The notes under the pieces were generated by a model, which made no database searches, was not told where the DNA came from, and was given only the letters and a program-made list of their open reading frames with translations. 17,620 bases of DNA from Bacillota bacterium (GTDB lineage Bacteria; Bacillota; Clostridia; Tissierellales; Sedimentibacteraceae): contig JARBUP010000025.1 of NCBI GenBank assembly GCA_029239575.1, positions 1 through 17,620 of the forward strand, read 5' to 3'. Every line of letters begins with the position of its first letter. Position 1 is the first letter of the stretch. Below, one piece after another: positions 1 through 8,380 of the stretch. A program made the position numbers and the translations under genes.

Positions 1-654
1 TCCGATTCTATCCGATATTTCCAACACTGTTAAATTAGAATTTGAAAGCAGAAAAGAAATAGCTTTTTCCATTCTGATTTTAGTAAGCAAATCTGAAAAG
101 CTCATATTTGATTTGTTTTTTATTATACGTGTTAAATATGATTCGCTGACATGAAGTTGTTTGGCAATTGTGTTTAATGAAAGTTCACTGTCATTATAAT
201 GTTTGTATATGAAATCAATGGCTTTTTTCTGAACTGTTGGGTTTTCATTTGTCAGCTCTTCAGCAAATGCTTTTTTTTCTTTTGCATAGTCATTGCATGC
301 ATTTTCTAAAACAGAAAACAAATTTTTTTTATCAATTGGCTTAAGCAAATAATCATATGCTTTTAATTTTATTGCTTGCTGTGCATATTCAAATTCATCA
401 TATCCTGAAATAATAATAAATTTAGTTAATGGCAGTGTTGGCAATATTTCTTTAATGACTTCTAAGCCTGTCATACCTGGCATATTTATATCCATTAACA
501 CTATTTCAGGTTGAATATCATTAATTTGCTTATATGCTTCAAAACCATTTGAAGCCATTCCTGCTATCTCTAATTTTGAATTGGCAGATTCAATTAAACT
601 TTTGAGTCCGTTCCTTATTATTAATTCATCATCACATATAATTATTTTATACAT
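1..654 (-). CDS. Response regulator with AraC-type output domain (YesN-like), 3' end cut by window edge
   Basis: The visible 218 codons begin with an N-terminal receiver domain: acidic pair near residues 8-9 (ICDDE), phosphoacceptor Asp55 in LMDINMPG, and the conserved Lys105 in LLKPID. A linker follows, then from about residue 145 an AraC/XylS helix-turn-helix region (SLNTIAKQLHVSESYLTRII, then a second helix pair ending in EISDRIG) that continues off the left edge. The family phosphorylates at the Asp and binds DNA through the AraC domain. The ATG at 654 lies inside the last codons of the sensor kinase gene (8-base overlap, ATGTATAA), so the two are translationally coupled and very likely partners. 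The target genes are not visible. YesN-type regulators often control nearby sugar or peptide uptake genes, but nothing here shows the ligand or regulon. Confidence 0.9.
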   Translation of the reverse strand, partial: MYKIIICDDELIIRNGLKSLIESANSKLEIAGMASNGFEAYKQINDIQPEIVLMDINMPGMTGLEVIKEILPTLPLTKFIIISGYDEFEYAQQAIKLKAYDYLLKPIDKKNLFSVLENACNDYAKEKKAFAEELTNENPTVQKKAIDFIYKHYNDSELSLNTIAKQLHVSESYLTRIIKNKSNMSFSDLLTKIRMEKAISFLLSNSNLTVLEISDRIG

Positions 655-2356
655 TATTATTCTCCCTATTAACAGGAATTTTTATTGTAATGCTTGTTCC
701 TTCATTTTTTGTGCTTTGTATGGATAATCCATAATCATCCCCATAATGCAAATAAATTCTTTGGCTGACATTATATAAACCATAGTTGTCACTTGTTAGA
801 TGTTCTTTTAAATTACTTATAATTTTATTTAGTTTTTCTTCAGGTATTCCCACACCATCATCAGAAACAACTATATTTAAAATATTTTGTTCTTCAAAAA
901 CATTAACTGTAATAATACCTTTATTAAGTTTTGGTTTTATACCATGATAAATAGCATTTTCAATTAAAGGCTGAATAATTAATTTTGGCAAATAGCAAGA
1001 ATATAAATTTCTCGGGCAATTAATTTTATAGTCTAAAATATCGTTATATCTGTAATGTTGTATAGTCAAATAGCTGTTAACATGTTCTAATTCTTTTTCA
1101 AGCGGGATAAATTCTTTTCCTTTACTTAAAGAAATCCTGAAAAATGAAGAAAGTGATAAAATTAAGTCCGATATTTCATCAGCACCATATTCTAACGCTT
1201 TCCATTGCAAAGTATCCAATGTGTTATATATAAAATGAGGGTTGATTTGTGATTGCAAAACTTGAAGTTCTCTTTGACGTTTTTCTTTTTGTTCATTATA
1301 AACTTGATCCATCAACTGCTTAATATCTGTTACCATAACATTAAAATCATCTGCAAGACCGGATAATTCATCATTGCCCTTCAAAGATATGCATGTATCT
1401 AAATTTCCTTTTCGCACATCTTTCATGGCACCGCTTAGAGCTGTAATTCTTTTAGTAGCAAAATGACTTGCTAAATAACTTACAAAAATCGAAACAGCCA
1501 AAATGAGTATCCAAATAAAAATTAAAGAATATTTTAGTAGAGTTGTATCTCTAAATAATTCAGCTTCACGTACAACAGTACATAAATACCAGTTAGGTGA
1601 ATTTGGTATTGGGGCATAGAATACCATATAATCACTATTGATACCTGTCAGTTTTTGAGTAATCAATGTTACTGCTGAGTTTTTCGGAACATTATTAATA
1701 ATATCTTGAATTAAATTGTCTGTTATATTCTTGTCCGTAAGAGTGTATATAGAGCCTGTACTATCTGCAATTAAAGAGCTTCCATTGTAAAATGATAAAT
1801 TGTCAGTTAATTCAGTCAATTTTTTCAAAGAAATCGATGCAGCTACAAATCCTATTTTTTCTAAAGTTTCATTAAATATTGGGTAACATGCAACTGTTAT
1901 CAAACTTTGGTCTGTTTTTGATATAATAGGTTTACTTATAATATATTCAGCATCAGATGTCAACATTTCTTTATAATAATCTCGGTCCGACACGTCAATA
2001 GTTTGGCTGTCAGTAATATATTCCAATCCATCCAATCGATTTATTCCAAATGTACCATAATTATTGCCATAATATGAATCCATATCCCGGCTAAGCTGTG
2101 TAACATATTTTTTTAATGCTTCATCTTCCATTGAAACAACAGTTGGTGTTTTGCTGATAATATGCAATTCACGAATTCTCTGTTTTAACCATGCCCCTGC
2201 TTCGTTTGCCTTTGATTCTATTAATTGGGTACTAAGATTTTTTGTCAACTTGTGGTTGTACGTATCTATGCGTTGGCTTATAACAAAGCCAGATATACTG
2301 AATATTGCTGTTAAACATACGGCAAAAATTACAGTCAGTTTTGTTTGTAATTTCAT
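647..2356 (-). CDS. Membrane sensor histidine kinase, YesM-like (Cache, HAMP, HisK family)
   Basis: This 569-residue membrane kinase has a first transmembrane segment at about residues 7-28, an extracellular region at about 30-270 of Cache type (SDRDYYKEM near 123-131 and a following YIISKPIIS strand are typical), a second transmembrane segment at about 275-297, a HAMP linker at about 298-350 and a kinase core. His374 in INPHFIYNTL is the likely phosphorylated residue. The N box is IQPLIENAIYHG (about 461-472) and the G box is DDGVGIPEE (about 499-507). This is the YesM/LytS class, which phosphorylates an AraC-type response regulator, matching the overlapping downstream gene. A GAGGAG site lies 6 bases before the ATG. 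The sensed ligand is unknown; a small extracellular molecule is expected for a Cache sensor. Confidence 0.92.
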   Translation of the reverse strand: MKLQTKLTVIFAVCLTAIFSISGFVISQRIDTYNHKLTKNLSTQLIESKANEAGAWLKQRIRELHIISKTPTVVSMEDEALKKYVTQLSRDMDSYYGNNYGTFGINRLDGLEYITDSQTIDVSDRDYYKEMLTSDAEYIISKPIISKTDQSLITVACYPIFNETLEKIGFVAASISLKKLTELTDNLSFYNGSSLIADSTGSIYTLTDKNITDNLIQDIINNVPKNSAVTLITQKLTGINSDYMVFYAPIPNSPNWYLCTVVREAELFRDTTLLKYSLIFIWILILAVSIFVSYLASHFATKRITALSGAMKDVRKGNLDTCISLKGNDELSGLADDFNVMVTDIKQLMDQVYNEQKEKRQRELQVLQSQINPHFIYNTLDTLQWKALEYGADEISDLILSLSSFFRISLSKGKEFIPLEKELEHVNSYLTIQHYRYNDILDYKINCPRNLYSCYLPKLIIQPLIENAIYHGIKPKLNKGIITVNVFEEQNILNIVVSDDGVGIPEEKLNKIISNLKEHLTSDNYGLYNVSQRIYLHYGDDYGLSIQSTKNEGTSITIKIPVNRENNNV

Positions 2357-2390
2357 TAATGCTCCTCGTATTTATTAATAATTTAATTAA

Positions 2391-2419
2391 ATTATAATAT
2401 AATTTTTTTAGAAATACAA
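2391..2419 (-). promoter_or_regulatory. Probable sigma-A promoter of the two-component operon
   Basis: On the minus strand there is TTGTAT (2419-2414), a 17-base spacer, and a perfect TATAAT (2396-2391). This puts a start of transcription near 2384 and a leader of about 28 bases before the sensor kinase ATG. The surroundings are very AT-rich, so chance matches are possible. Confidence 0.5.
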
Positions 2420-2501
2420 TAACATCAATTTATTATTGAAATTTTATAAAATATAACAGCCTTTTGAGTTCAAATCAAAACTGAATCCTTTTTTATTTTA
2501 G

Positions 2502-2529
2502 TTGACAGTAAATTTATTAATGATATACT
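2502..2529 (+). promoter_or_regulatory. Sigma-A promoter of the glycosyltransferase gene
   Basis: A consensus TTGACA at 2502-2507, a 16-base spacer and TATACT at 2524-2529 precede the plus-strand glycosyltransferase, predicting a leader of about 30 bases. It is divergent from the two-component promoter about 80 bases away. Confidence 0.65.
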
Positions 2530-2557
2530 TCAAATATAAGTAATTAAAATTAAAAAC

Positions 2558-2563
2558 GGTGAT
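2558..2563 (+). promoter_or_regulatory. Ribosome binding site deciding the glycosyltransferase start
   Basis: GGTGAT, complementary to part of the 16S rRNA tail, sits 4 bases before the ATG at 2568. It overlaps the alternative in-frame GTG at 2559, which makes the ATG the better start. Confidence 0.55.
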
Positions 2564-2567
2564 AAAG

Positions 2568-3614
2568 ATGATTTTAATAAGTATTATAGTTCCTGTTTAT
2601 AATGTAGAAAAATATTTAAAGAGATGTTTGGATAGTTTAATAAATCAAACATATAAAAACATCGAAATAATTCTTGTAAATGATGGTTCTAAAGATAATA
2701 GCCTTAAAATAATACAAGAATATCAAAAAAAAGATGACCGCATTATAATAATAGATAAATTTAATGAAGGTGTTTCAATAGCAAGAAATACTGGAATAAA
2801 AGCTGCTTCAGGCAAATACATAGGATTTGTTGATCCAGATGATTGGATTGAAAATAACATGTATGAAAGTATGTTAAATACAATTGAAAAATATAATTGC
2901 AACATAGCCTTTTGCAATTATTCAAAGGACAGCAAAATAAAAATAACTCCAAAAACATTGAAAGTTAAAAAAGATGTATTGGGAAAATTAGACATTATTA
3001 ATGATTTAATATGTAATATGGTAGGTATAAATGATTTCTTAAAATATCACTACGTAATGGGCTGTGTTTGGAGATGTTTGTATAAGAAGAGTTTTTTAGA
3101 TCAATATAATTTAAGATTTATACCTAAAATTACAATTATGGAAGATTTGCTTTTCACTATAGAAGCTTTAATTTACTGTGATAAAGTTTGTATAGACAAA
3201 GGAATTTACTATCATTACATGAAAAATAAAAGTTCCTCTTTACATAAATACAATAAAAAAATGTGGATGGATCAAGTTAAAGTTCACAATATTTTAGAAA
3301 ACTTAATTAAAGAAGCTGACTTAGACGAAATTATGCAAAATAGACTTGACTCAAGATACATTGCTATGGCTGCATGTGCGGTAAACAATGAAATGAAAAA
3401 AAACGATGCTAAACTTAAAAATAAAATTAATAATATAAAATATATTTTTAAAGATGAAAAATTAAAAGAGGTTTTAATAAGATCAAGAAATTATAATAAA
3501 GAAAACTTAAAAGACATAATAAAATCTGATGAAAAGCAATACGTAGAAAAAGAAAATAAAATAATAAAACGTCTTTTACAATTATCTGATTTTTCATCGG
3601 ATAAAACAAAATAG
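2568..3614 (+). CDS. Family 2 glycosyltransferase
   Basis: The product is 348 residues from the ATG at 2568. It begins with the classic GT2 start: SIIVPVYNVEKYL (residues 5-17), LVNDGSKDNS (36-45) and the metal/nucleotide-sugar site VDPDDW (88-93), followed by MEDLLF (191-196) where the catalytic base region of GT-A folds usually lies. Enzymes of this group transfer a sugar from a nucleotide-sugar donor to cell-surface polysaccharide or teichoic acid. Donor and acceptor cannot be told here. It has no transmembrane segment, so it is probably cytoplasmic or peripheral at the membrane. The C-terminal part (about 245-348) is very Lys/Asn/Ile-rich and even more AT-rich than its neighbours. It stands alone on the plus strand with its own promoter and terminator, with no other polysaccharide gene beside it. 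Confidence 0.88.
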   Translation: MILISIIVPVYNVEKYLKRCLDSLINQTYKNIEIILVNDGSKDNSLKIIQEYQKKDDRIIIIDKFNEGVSIARNTGIKAASGKYIGFVDPDDWIENNMYESMLNTIEKYNCNIAFCNYSKDSKIKITPKTLKVKKDVLGKLDIINDLICNMVGINDFLKYHYVMGCVWRCLYKKSFLDQYNLRFIPKITIMEDLLFTIEALIYCDKVCIDKGIYYHYMKNKSSSLHKYNKKMWMDQVKVHNILENLIKEADLDEIMQNRLDSRYIAMAACAVNNEMKKNDAKLKNKINNIKYIFKDEKLKEVLIRSRNYNKENLKDIIKSDEKQYVEKENKIIKRLLQLSDFSSDKTK

Positions 3615-3625
3615 AATTTATAACT

Positions 3626-3671
3626 AAAAACAACCGGATTGACATATTATCATATGTCTGTCCGGTTGTTT
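3626..3671. terminator. Bidirectional intrinsic terminator between convergent genes
   Basis: A long hairpin pairs CAACCGGA (3631-3638) with TCCGGTTG (3661-3668) and, after a 2x2 internal loop, GACATAT (3641-3647) with ATATGTC (3652-3658), leaving a four-base loop. On the minus strand it is followed by five T residues (3630-3626). It serves the hydrolase gene ending at 3679 and probably also the glycosyltransferase gene ending at 3614. Confidence 0.85.
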
Positions 3672-3678
3672 ATCTTAT

Positions 3679-5787
3679 TTATATACCTATTTCATCTAAT
3701 TTTTTCAAATCATATAATTTGATAATATCCATAAGTTTTATAGGATAACTTGAATCTGTAGCATATCCTGCTTTTCTTAATGCCCAAGCACCTTTGGTGC
3801 TATCATGCATTACATCCCTATATATGCCATATCTTTCTTTCGTAAGAAGCAAATCATTATGGTCATCCCAGCTCTCTTCTACGCTGTTATATGCCCTAAA
3901 TTCATCATCTATTCTATAAGACACACCGTTATACTCTTCCCAAGTATTTGAAGTAACAGACCCTGCTGTACCCGTTCCTTTTATACCAAATAAATTATAT
4001 GAAAATTGTCCATTATATTTATCCACTGGAACACTTTGCCCCCAACCTGTTTCAAGTATTGCTTGTGCTGTTTGTAATGCTGCAGACATACCTGTTTTTT
4101 CCCAAGTATTAACTGCTAAATCTGATGCAAAATCAAGAAATTTACTTTTTTCAATAATAGGCCCTGCTAAATATGTTTTACCTAAATAAATAGTTATTGG
4201 AACTTCTTCCGTAACAATTTCTTGTGAATTATACATACCTACTGCTCTTATTTTCCAATTTCCAACTGAAACATTTGTTGGAGTATAAGTGTAAGTAGCT
4301 AAGTAGTCACTGCCCTTTGCTACTACATATTCTTTTTTAGTTATAGGGTTATAAAAAATAAATTTTATACTATTTAAAGGGACATTGCTCAATACTTTCA
4401 AACTCATAGGACCGGTTACAACTTGATTAGGTCCTGCGCCTTGAAGCATTATTTTAGGCGTTTTAGAAACAGTTACATAAACTGGAGCACTTGTATATGT
4501 ATTATTAAGTTTATCCTTAATTCTAATATATAACTCTTTACTTCCTGCTTCTAATATAGAAGGATACCATGTAAAACTTCCACTATTAACTTTTTTTAAT
4601 ACAGTTTCTGTTTTAGTAGCAGTATCTTTTAAAACATATTCAATTTCACTAACATTAAAATTAGTTGAAGCTCTTAATACAACAGGTTTATCTATAACTT
4701 GATAGCTTGAAACACCTTTCAATGAATATTCAGGAGTTACATTAACATCAATTTTTATAAATTCACTGTAATATGCATTGTTATTTAAATCATATGCAAT
4801 TGATCTTATGGATAAACCATCATTATCTTCCATATATGGAACTAACGAAAATGTATCTTCAGGATTCCATTTTGGAGATGTGTAAACTACTTCATTTGTT
4901 AAAGCATTTTTCATTTCATATATAACATATGAAGCTGAAAAATTTACTTCTGTACTTAGAGCGGTTGCTATATTTATTTCATCATTTTCATTTATTCCTT
5001 TTAATTTTACTGAAGGATTAATGTTGATTTTCACGTCAATAGCATCACCACAAATAAGTTTTCCATTTAAATCATAAATTGCAGCTACTAAAACTCTTTG
5101 ACCATTATCTTCTAAGCTTGGTTTCCAATCATAAGAAAAACTAAAATCATTACCCCTTGCAACTACAATTCCTCTTGCAGTATCAGGATTTAGCAAAATA
5201 TATTTTATTTCTTTTGCATTATTCGGTAATGTACTTTGAATCATAGACTGCAAATTTGTTTTACCTGTTATTACTTGTCCATTATTTATGGATGAAATAT
5301 TAAAATTAAATAATGGTTTTACACTTGAAGTTTTAGTAGAATCAACTAACACAGTTCTTGTAGAATTATCCCATTCAATACCTACACCTAATCCATTGCT
5401 CACAATTCGAAGTGGTATATAAGTTCTATTATTAATAATTTTAGCTTGTACATCATTAATATTATATGATGTAACAGAATCATTTCTAAATTCTGTTAAA
5501 AAAGAATCGATTCTAAGAAGCATGTAACTATCACCTTTAGTGATTTCAACAGTTCTTTCATCATTGTTCCAAATTACTTCCGCCCCTAACTTTTCTGCCA
5601 CCACACGGATAGGAACAAGAGTTCTGTCATTAACTATAATTGGTTCTATGGTATTAGTTAGATCTTCACCGTCAACAACAAGTTTTATAGAACTGCTTGC
5701 CGAAACTTCATCAGATTTAATTAATGTAAATGTCAGAATCATTACTAATGAAATAATAATTCTTAAAACTAAATGTTTATTTTTAAT
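3679..5787 (-). CDS. Secreted N-acetylglucosaminidase with copper-amine-oxidase-type stalk domains, probable ATT start
   Basis: This is a cell-wall hydrolase. From the ATT at 5787 it has 702 residues: a signal peptide (charged KNK start, hydrophobic core, likely cut after DEVSA near residue 30), paired copper-amine-oxidase N-terminal-like modules at about 31-150 (VNDRTLVPIRVVAEKLGAEV and NNRTYIPLRIVSNGLG), four Ig-like repeats of about 90 residues at about 160-535 (each opens with a LKG/LQG-like strand and closes with a YDLN- or V-x-V-like strand), and a C-terminal glucosaminidase (GH73/FlgJ/LytG-like) at about 545-697 with the likely catalytic Glu579 in AILETGWGQ. The ATG at 5742 would cut the signal peptide in half and has no ribosome site. 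A strong AAAGGGGG lies 8 bases before the ATT, and no ATG, GTG or TTG lies between the upstream stop and it. A sequencing error of ATG to ATT is the alternative. Confidence 0.85.
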   Translation of the reverse strand: MKNKHLVLRIIISLVMILTFTLIKSDEVSASSSIKLVVDGEDLTNTIEPIIVNDRTLVPIRVVAEKLGAEVIWNNDERTVEITKGDSYMLLRIDSFLTEFRNDSVTSYNINDVQAKIINNRTYIPLRIVSNGLGVGIEWDNSTRTVLVDSTKTSSVKPLFNFNISSINNGQVITGKTNLQSMIQSTLPNNAKEIKYILLNPDTARGIVVARGNDFSFSYDWKPSLEDNGQRVLVAAIYDLNGKLICGDAIDVKININPSVKLKGINENDEINIATALSTEVNFSASYVIYEMKNALTNEVVYTSPKWNPEDTFSLVPYMEDNDGLSIRSIAYDLNNNAYYSEFIKIDVNVTPEYSLKGVSSYQVIDKPVVLRASTNFNVSEIEYVLKDTATKTETVLKKVNSGSFTWYPSILEAGSKELYIRIKDKLNNTYTSAPVYVTVSKTPKIMLQGAGPNQVVTGPMSLKVLSNVPLNSIKFIFYNPITKKEYVVAKGSDYLATYTYTPTNVSVGNWKIRAVGMYNSQEIVTEEVPITIYLGKTYLAGPIIEKSKFLDFASDLAVNTWEKTGMSAALQTAQAILETGWGQSVPVDKYNGQFSYNLFGIKGTGTAGSVTSNTWEEYNGVSYRIDDEFRAYNSVEESWDDHNDLLLTKERYGIYRDVMHDSTKGAWALRKAGYATDSSYPIKLMDIIKLYDLKKLDEIGI

Positions 5788-5795
5788 TTTCTTTT

Positions 5796-5803
5796 CCCCC
5801 TTT
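5796..5803 (-). promoter_or_regulatory. Ribosome binding site supporting an ATT start
   Basis: AAAGGGGG on the minus strand is 8 bases before ATT (5787-5785). No usual start codon is correctly spaced from it in the reading frame, so it points to ATT as the start of the secreted hydrolase. Confidence 0.6.
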
Positions 5804-5818
5804 ATTTTAAGTTATCTT

Positions 5819-5858
5819 ATTATACCGCAAAATATATATACAAAATATTACATTTTGT
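5819..5858 (-). promoter_or_regulatory. Probable promoter with overlapping inverted repeat, hydrolase gene
   Basis: A perfect TATAAT (minus strand, 5824-5819) lies 15 bases before the ribosome site of the hydrolase. No good -35 box is seen at 16-18 bases. In its place is an inverted repeat, ACAAAAT (5840-5846) and ATTTTGT (5852-5858) with a 5-base centre. This could be an operator or an activator site compensating for the weak -35. Confidence 0.4.
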
Positions 5859-5873
5859 TAAATTTAAGTAAAT

Positions 5874-5925
5874 AAAAAAACGATAATGAATTATATGTTT
5901 ACAACATTAATTCTTATCGTTTTTT
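5874..5925. terminator. Intrinsic terminator at the end of the ornithine operon
   Basis: CGATAA (5881-5886) pairs with TTATCG (5914-5919), extended by GAATTA with TAATTC and by flanking A and T runs. On the minus strand the hairpin ends in seven T residues (5880-5874). It lies 18 bases after the orr stop codon and separates the operon from the hydrolase gene. Confidence 0.85.
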
Positions 5926-5943
5926 GTTAGAAATTTTTTTACA

Positions 5944-7014
5944 TTATTTTACATAAGTCCTGCTTATATACTCACTCGTTGTGGCTCTTAACAAACTTGA
6001 ATAGCTGAGTTTAAAGTTAAGGATATCTCCTACTTTATAGTCAGTATCTGAATTTGTTACGTCCAGTATCGTGTGGTCCGAGCTTGCTCCAATGATGTCT
6101 ATCTTAGAGTCTATAGGATGTAGGTTGTCAGAATCAATATCCTGTTTACCTACTGCTATTATGGCTCTTTTTCTAATACCTCTGTCTTCGTAAACAGGTT
6201 TGTTGCCAAATGCATCAACACCTGTTTCTCCTATAGGAACGGACTGTTTTTCTTTTAATTCAATTATTTCTGCTTCTAAAACAAAAGCATCATCATTAAA
6301 ACCATCCAATTTTTGCGAATAAGATGTTTCATTTCCTAATAAAAATGCTTCACCTATTCTTAAATTGTTTATTCCTTCCGGTAGTTCTTTTTTGCCTATT
6401 AAATGAACGGAGCTTGAATTTCCACCAGAAACAACATCAAGTTTAATATTGAATTTATTTTCGATTTTATTTTTAAATTCAACTAAAATAGATAAGTTTT
6501 CATTCTTTGGAATAACTGCACCATAACATGTTAAGTTAACTCCTATGCCATGAAATTTAATATTTTCTAATTTTAAAATTTCTTCTATTGTTTTAAATAT
6601 CTCATTTTCATTTTTAAAGAATATACCTTCTCGTAAATCTCCTAAATCAATCATTAAAATTATTTTATGAGTTTTGTTTTGTTTCTCGGCTTCATCATTT
6701 AATATTTTAATAGTTTTAAGTTCAGAGTTTAATGAAACATCAGCATATCTAACAACTTCATCTGCTTCTGAAATCATAGGAAGACGTAGTAATACCTTTT
6801 CTTTTTTTGAATCACTATATTTTTTTAAGTTTTGGATTCTTGAATCCGCTATATAATCAATATTTGACTCATTTAATATTTTATATATTTCCATGTCAGC
6901 ACAGTAACCTTTTGTTACTATCATTAATGAACATCCTGCAGACGCAACCATTTCAATTGTTTTGTTTAAGTTATTTTCTATTTTATTTAAATCTATAATT
7001 AATCTTGGATACAT
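5944..7014 (-). CDS. orr: Ornithine racemase (PLP, alanine-racemase-like fold type III)
   Basis: Converts L-ornithine to D-ornithine, the substrate of the aminomutase encoded upstream in the same operon. The 356 residues form an alanine racemase N-terminal-type barrel: the PLP lysine is Lys35 in MIVTKGYCAD, a phosphate-binding stretch SGGNSSS lies at 196-202, and RIGEAFLLG at 219-227 is another cofactor-side loop. The specific assignment to ornithine rests on the neighbours; by sequence alone it is an Orr/YhfX-type amino-acid racemase. It is the last gene of the operon, 10 bases after the ATPase gene, with GGAGG just before the ATG, and a strong terminator follows. The product is cytoplasmic. 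Confidence 0.9.
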   Translation of the reverse strand: MYPRLIIDLNKIENNLNKTIEMVASAGCSLMIVTKGYCADMEIYKILNESNIDYIADSRIQNLKKYSDSKKEKVLLRLPMISEADEVVRYADVSLNSELKTIKILNDEAEKQNKTHKIILMIDLGDLREGIFFKNENEIFKTIEEILKLENIKFHGIGVNLTCYGAVIPKNENLSILVEFKNKIENKFNIKLDVVSGGNSSSVHLIGKKELPEGINNLRIGEAFLLGNETSYSQKLDGFNDDAFVLEAEIIELKEKQSVPIGETGVDAFGNKPVYEDRGIRKRAIIAVGKQDIDSDNLHPIDSKIDIIGASSDHTILDVTNSDTDYKVGDILNFKLSYSSLLRATTSEYISRTYVK

Positions 7015-7024
7015 AATTCCTCCA

Positions 7025-8380
7025 TTAAAATATTCTTAAGCTTTTCTTCATCAACAATAAAGCATCTTCAGGATATTGCTTAGATAAAACACCAAGTGAG
7101 GAAAAAATGTAATCTTCATCAATTAAAATTTTAGCTGCTTCAGTTGGATATAATCCTGTACCTCTGTTGTAATTTTTTACTTTTTCAAGTATTTCTCTTT
7201 TTCTTGGAAGTCTTGTTAAAGCACCACCAGTTCCAATAATATACTTAACAGCTGTTAAATCTTTACCTTCAGCAACTTTCTTTTTACCAGAAGCACTGTA
7301 AAAATACCTGATATTCCCAGCATGCCTTTCTAATGAAGTCAAAACAGCTTCTTCGGTTAACCGTTCAACAAATTGTTTTTCTCGGTCGCTTTCAGGTATC
7401 GGTTTATAATTAGCAAGAATTTCATCTGCATCAGGAAATTCTTTCTTTAATTGATCCATACCTATTTTTTCAACAACATGATTAACATTTACATAAACGC
7501 CTAAATCACCTTCAACTGTTCTTTTAGCAACAGGTTCAGGACTAATCAAAATTGAATTAACTTCTTCGGACCCTTCAGTTACAGAATGAACATCAGTAGT
7601 TGCACCGCCTACATCAAATATTACTAAGTCTCCTAAATGCTCTTTTAAAACTTTAGCAGCTTCCATTACAGAACCTGGGGTTGGAATTATATGACCTTTA
7701 ATAAGATCTCTAACTTTAGTCATTCCTGGAGCATGTATAATATGTTCTTCAAAAGCATCTTGAATTACTTTTCTTGTTGGTTCAACTACTAACATATCTA
7801 TTTTAGGATAAACATTTTCTACAATATAAACTTGAACACCAGCTTCTTCACACATTAAACGTACTTCGTCTTGGTTTTCTATATTCCCTGCATATATAAT
7901 TGGTGTTTTCAAACCCATTGATAAAATCATTTCCATATTGTGAAGAGCTGTATCTCTTTCACCATAGTCAACTCCGCCTGCAACAAGAATAATATTTGGA
8001 TTTACTTCTTGTATTTTCTTTAAATCAGTTTTTCTAAGTTTACCTGAAGTTATTAATTTTATGATACCGCCAGCTCCAAGAGCTGCTTCTTTAGCCGCTC
8101 TTACAGTCATATCATATACAAGACCATGTACAGTCATTTTCAGACCGCCAGCAGCACTACTTGAAGCTAACATATCATTCCAAGACAAATCATTTATATT
8201 AAGATTATCTTTTAAGTTATCTATTGCACCTTGAAGTCCTACCGTTACATCGCCTTCTAATACAGATGTAGGAGCTTGCCCCTGCCCAACATGAGTTGGG
8301 CTGGGAGTTCCTATACCATTGAAAGCATTAACTACTGTAGTGGTGCTACCTATTTCGGCTACCAATACATCAACTTTCAT
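7025..8380 (-). CDS. GlmL/MutL-family ATPase, probable reactivation chaperone of ornithine aminomutase
   Basis: The protein of 451 residues has an actin/Hsp70-type nucleotide fold: phosphate-1 loop AEIGSTTTVV (8-17), phosphate-2 loop IFDVGGATTDVHSV (254-267) and adenosine loop IIGTGGALTR (381-390). These are hallmarks of the GlmL/MutL family found beside adenosylcobalamin mutases such as glutamate mutase, where it is thought to release damaged cobalamin. It is not the DNA mismatch repair MutL. Its ATG shares one base with the oraE stop (TAATG), so translation is coupled to that of the large mutase subunit, which argues for a reactivase or assembly role on OraSE. The biochemical role of this ornithine-cluster member is inferred from family and position, not shown by the sequence. 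Confidence 0.88.
   Translation of the reverse strand: MKVDVLVAEIGSTTTVVNAFNGIGTPSPTHVGQGQAPTSVLEGDVTVGLQGAIDNLKDNLNINDLSWNDMLASSSAAGGLKMTVHGLVYDMTVRAAKEAALGAGGIIKLITSGKLRKTDLKKIQEVNPNIILVAGGVDYGERDTALHNMEMILSMGLKTPIIYAGNIENQDEVRLMCEEAGVQVYIVENVYPKIDMLVVEPTRKVIQDAFEEHIIHAPGMTKVRDLIKGHIIPTPGSVMEAAKVLKEHLGDLVIFDVGGATTDVHSVTEGSEEVNSILISPEPVAKRTVEGDLGVYVNVNHVVEKIGMDQLKKEFPDADEILANYKPIPESDREKQFVERLTEEAVLTSLERHAGNIRYFYSASGKKKVAEGKDLTAVKYIIGTGGALTRLPRKREILEKVKNYNRGTGLYPTEAAKILIDEDYIFSSLGVLSKQYPEDALLLMKKSLRIF

Noticed and set aside
2559..2567. GTG start at 2559 for the glycosyltransferase
   Set aside because: The GTG lies inside the GGTGAT ribosome site; the ATG at 2568 is well spaced from it and gives the usual GT2 N-terminus.
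5540..5875. Plus-strand open frame over the start of the hydrolase gene
   Set aside because: It is antisense to the signal peptide and stalk region and crosses the promoter; its composition is typical of a chance frame in AT-rich DNA.
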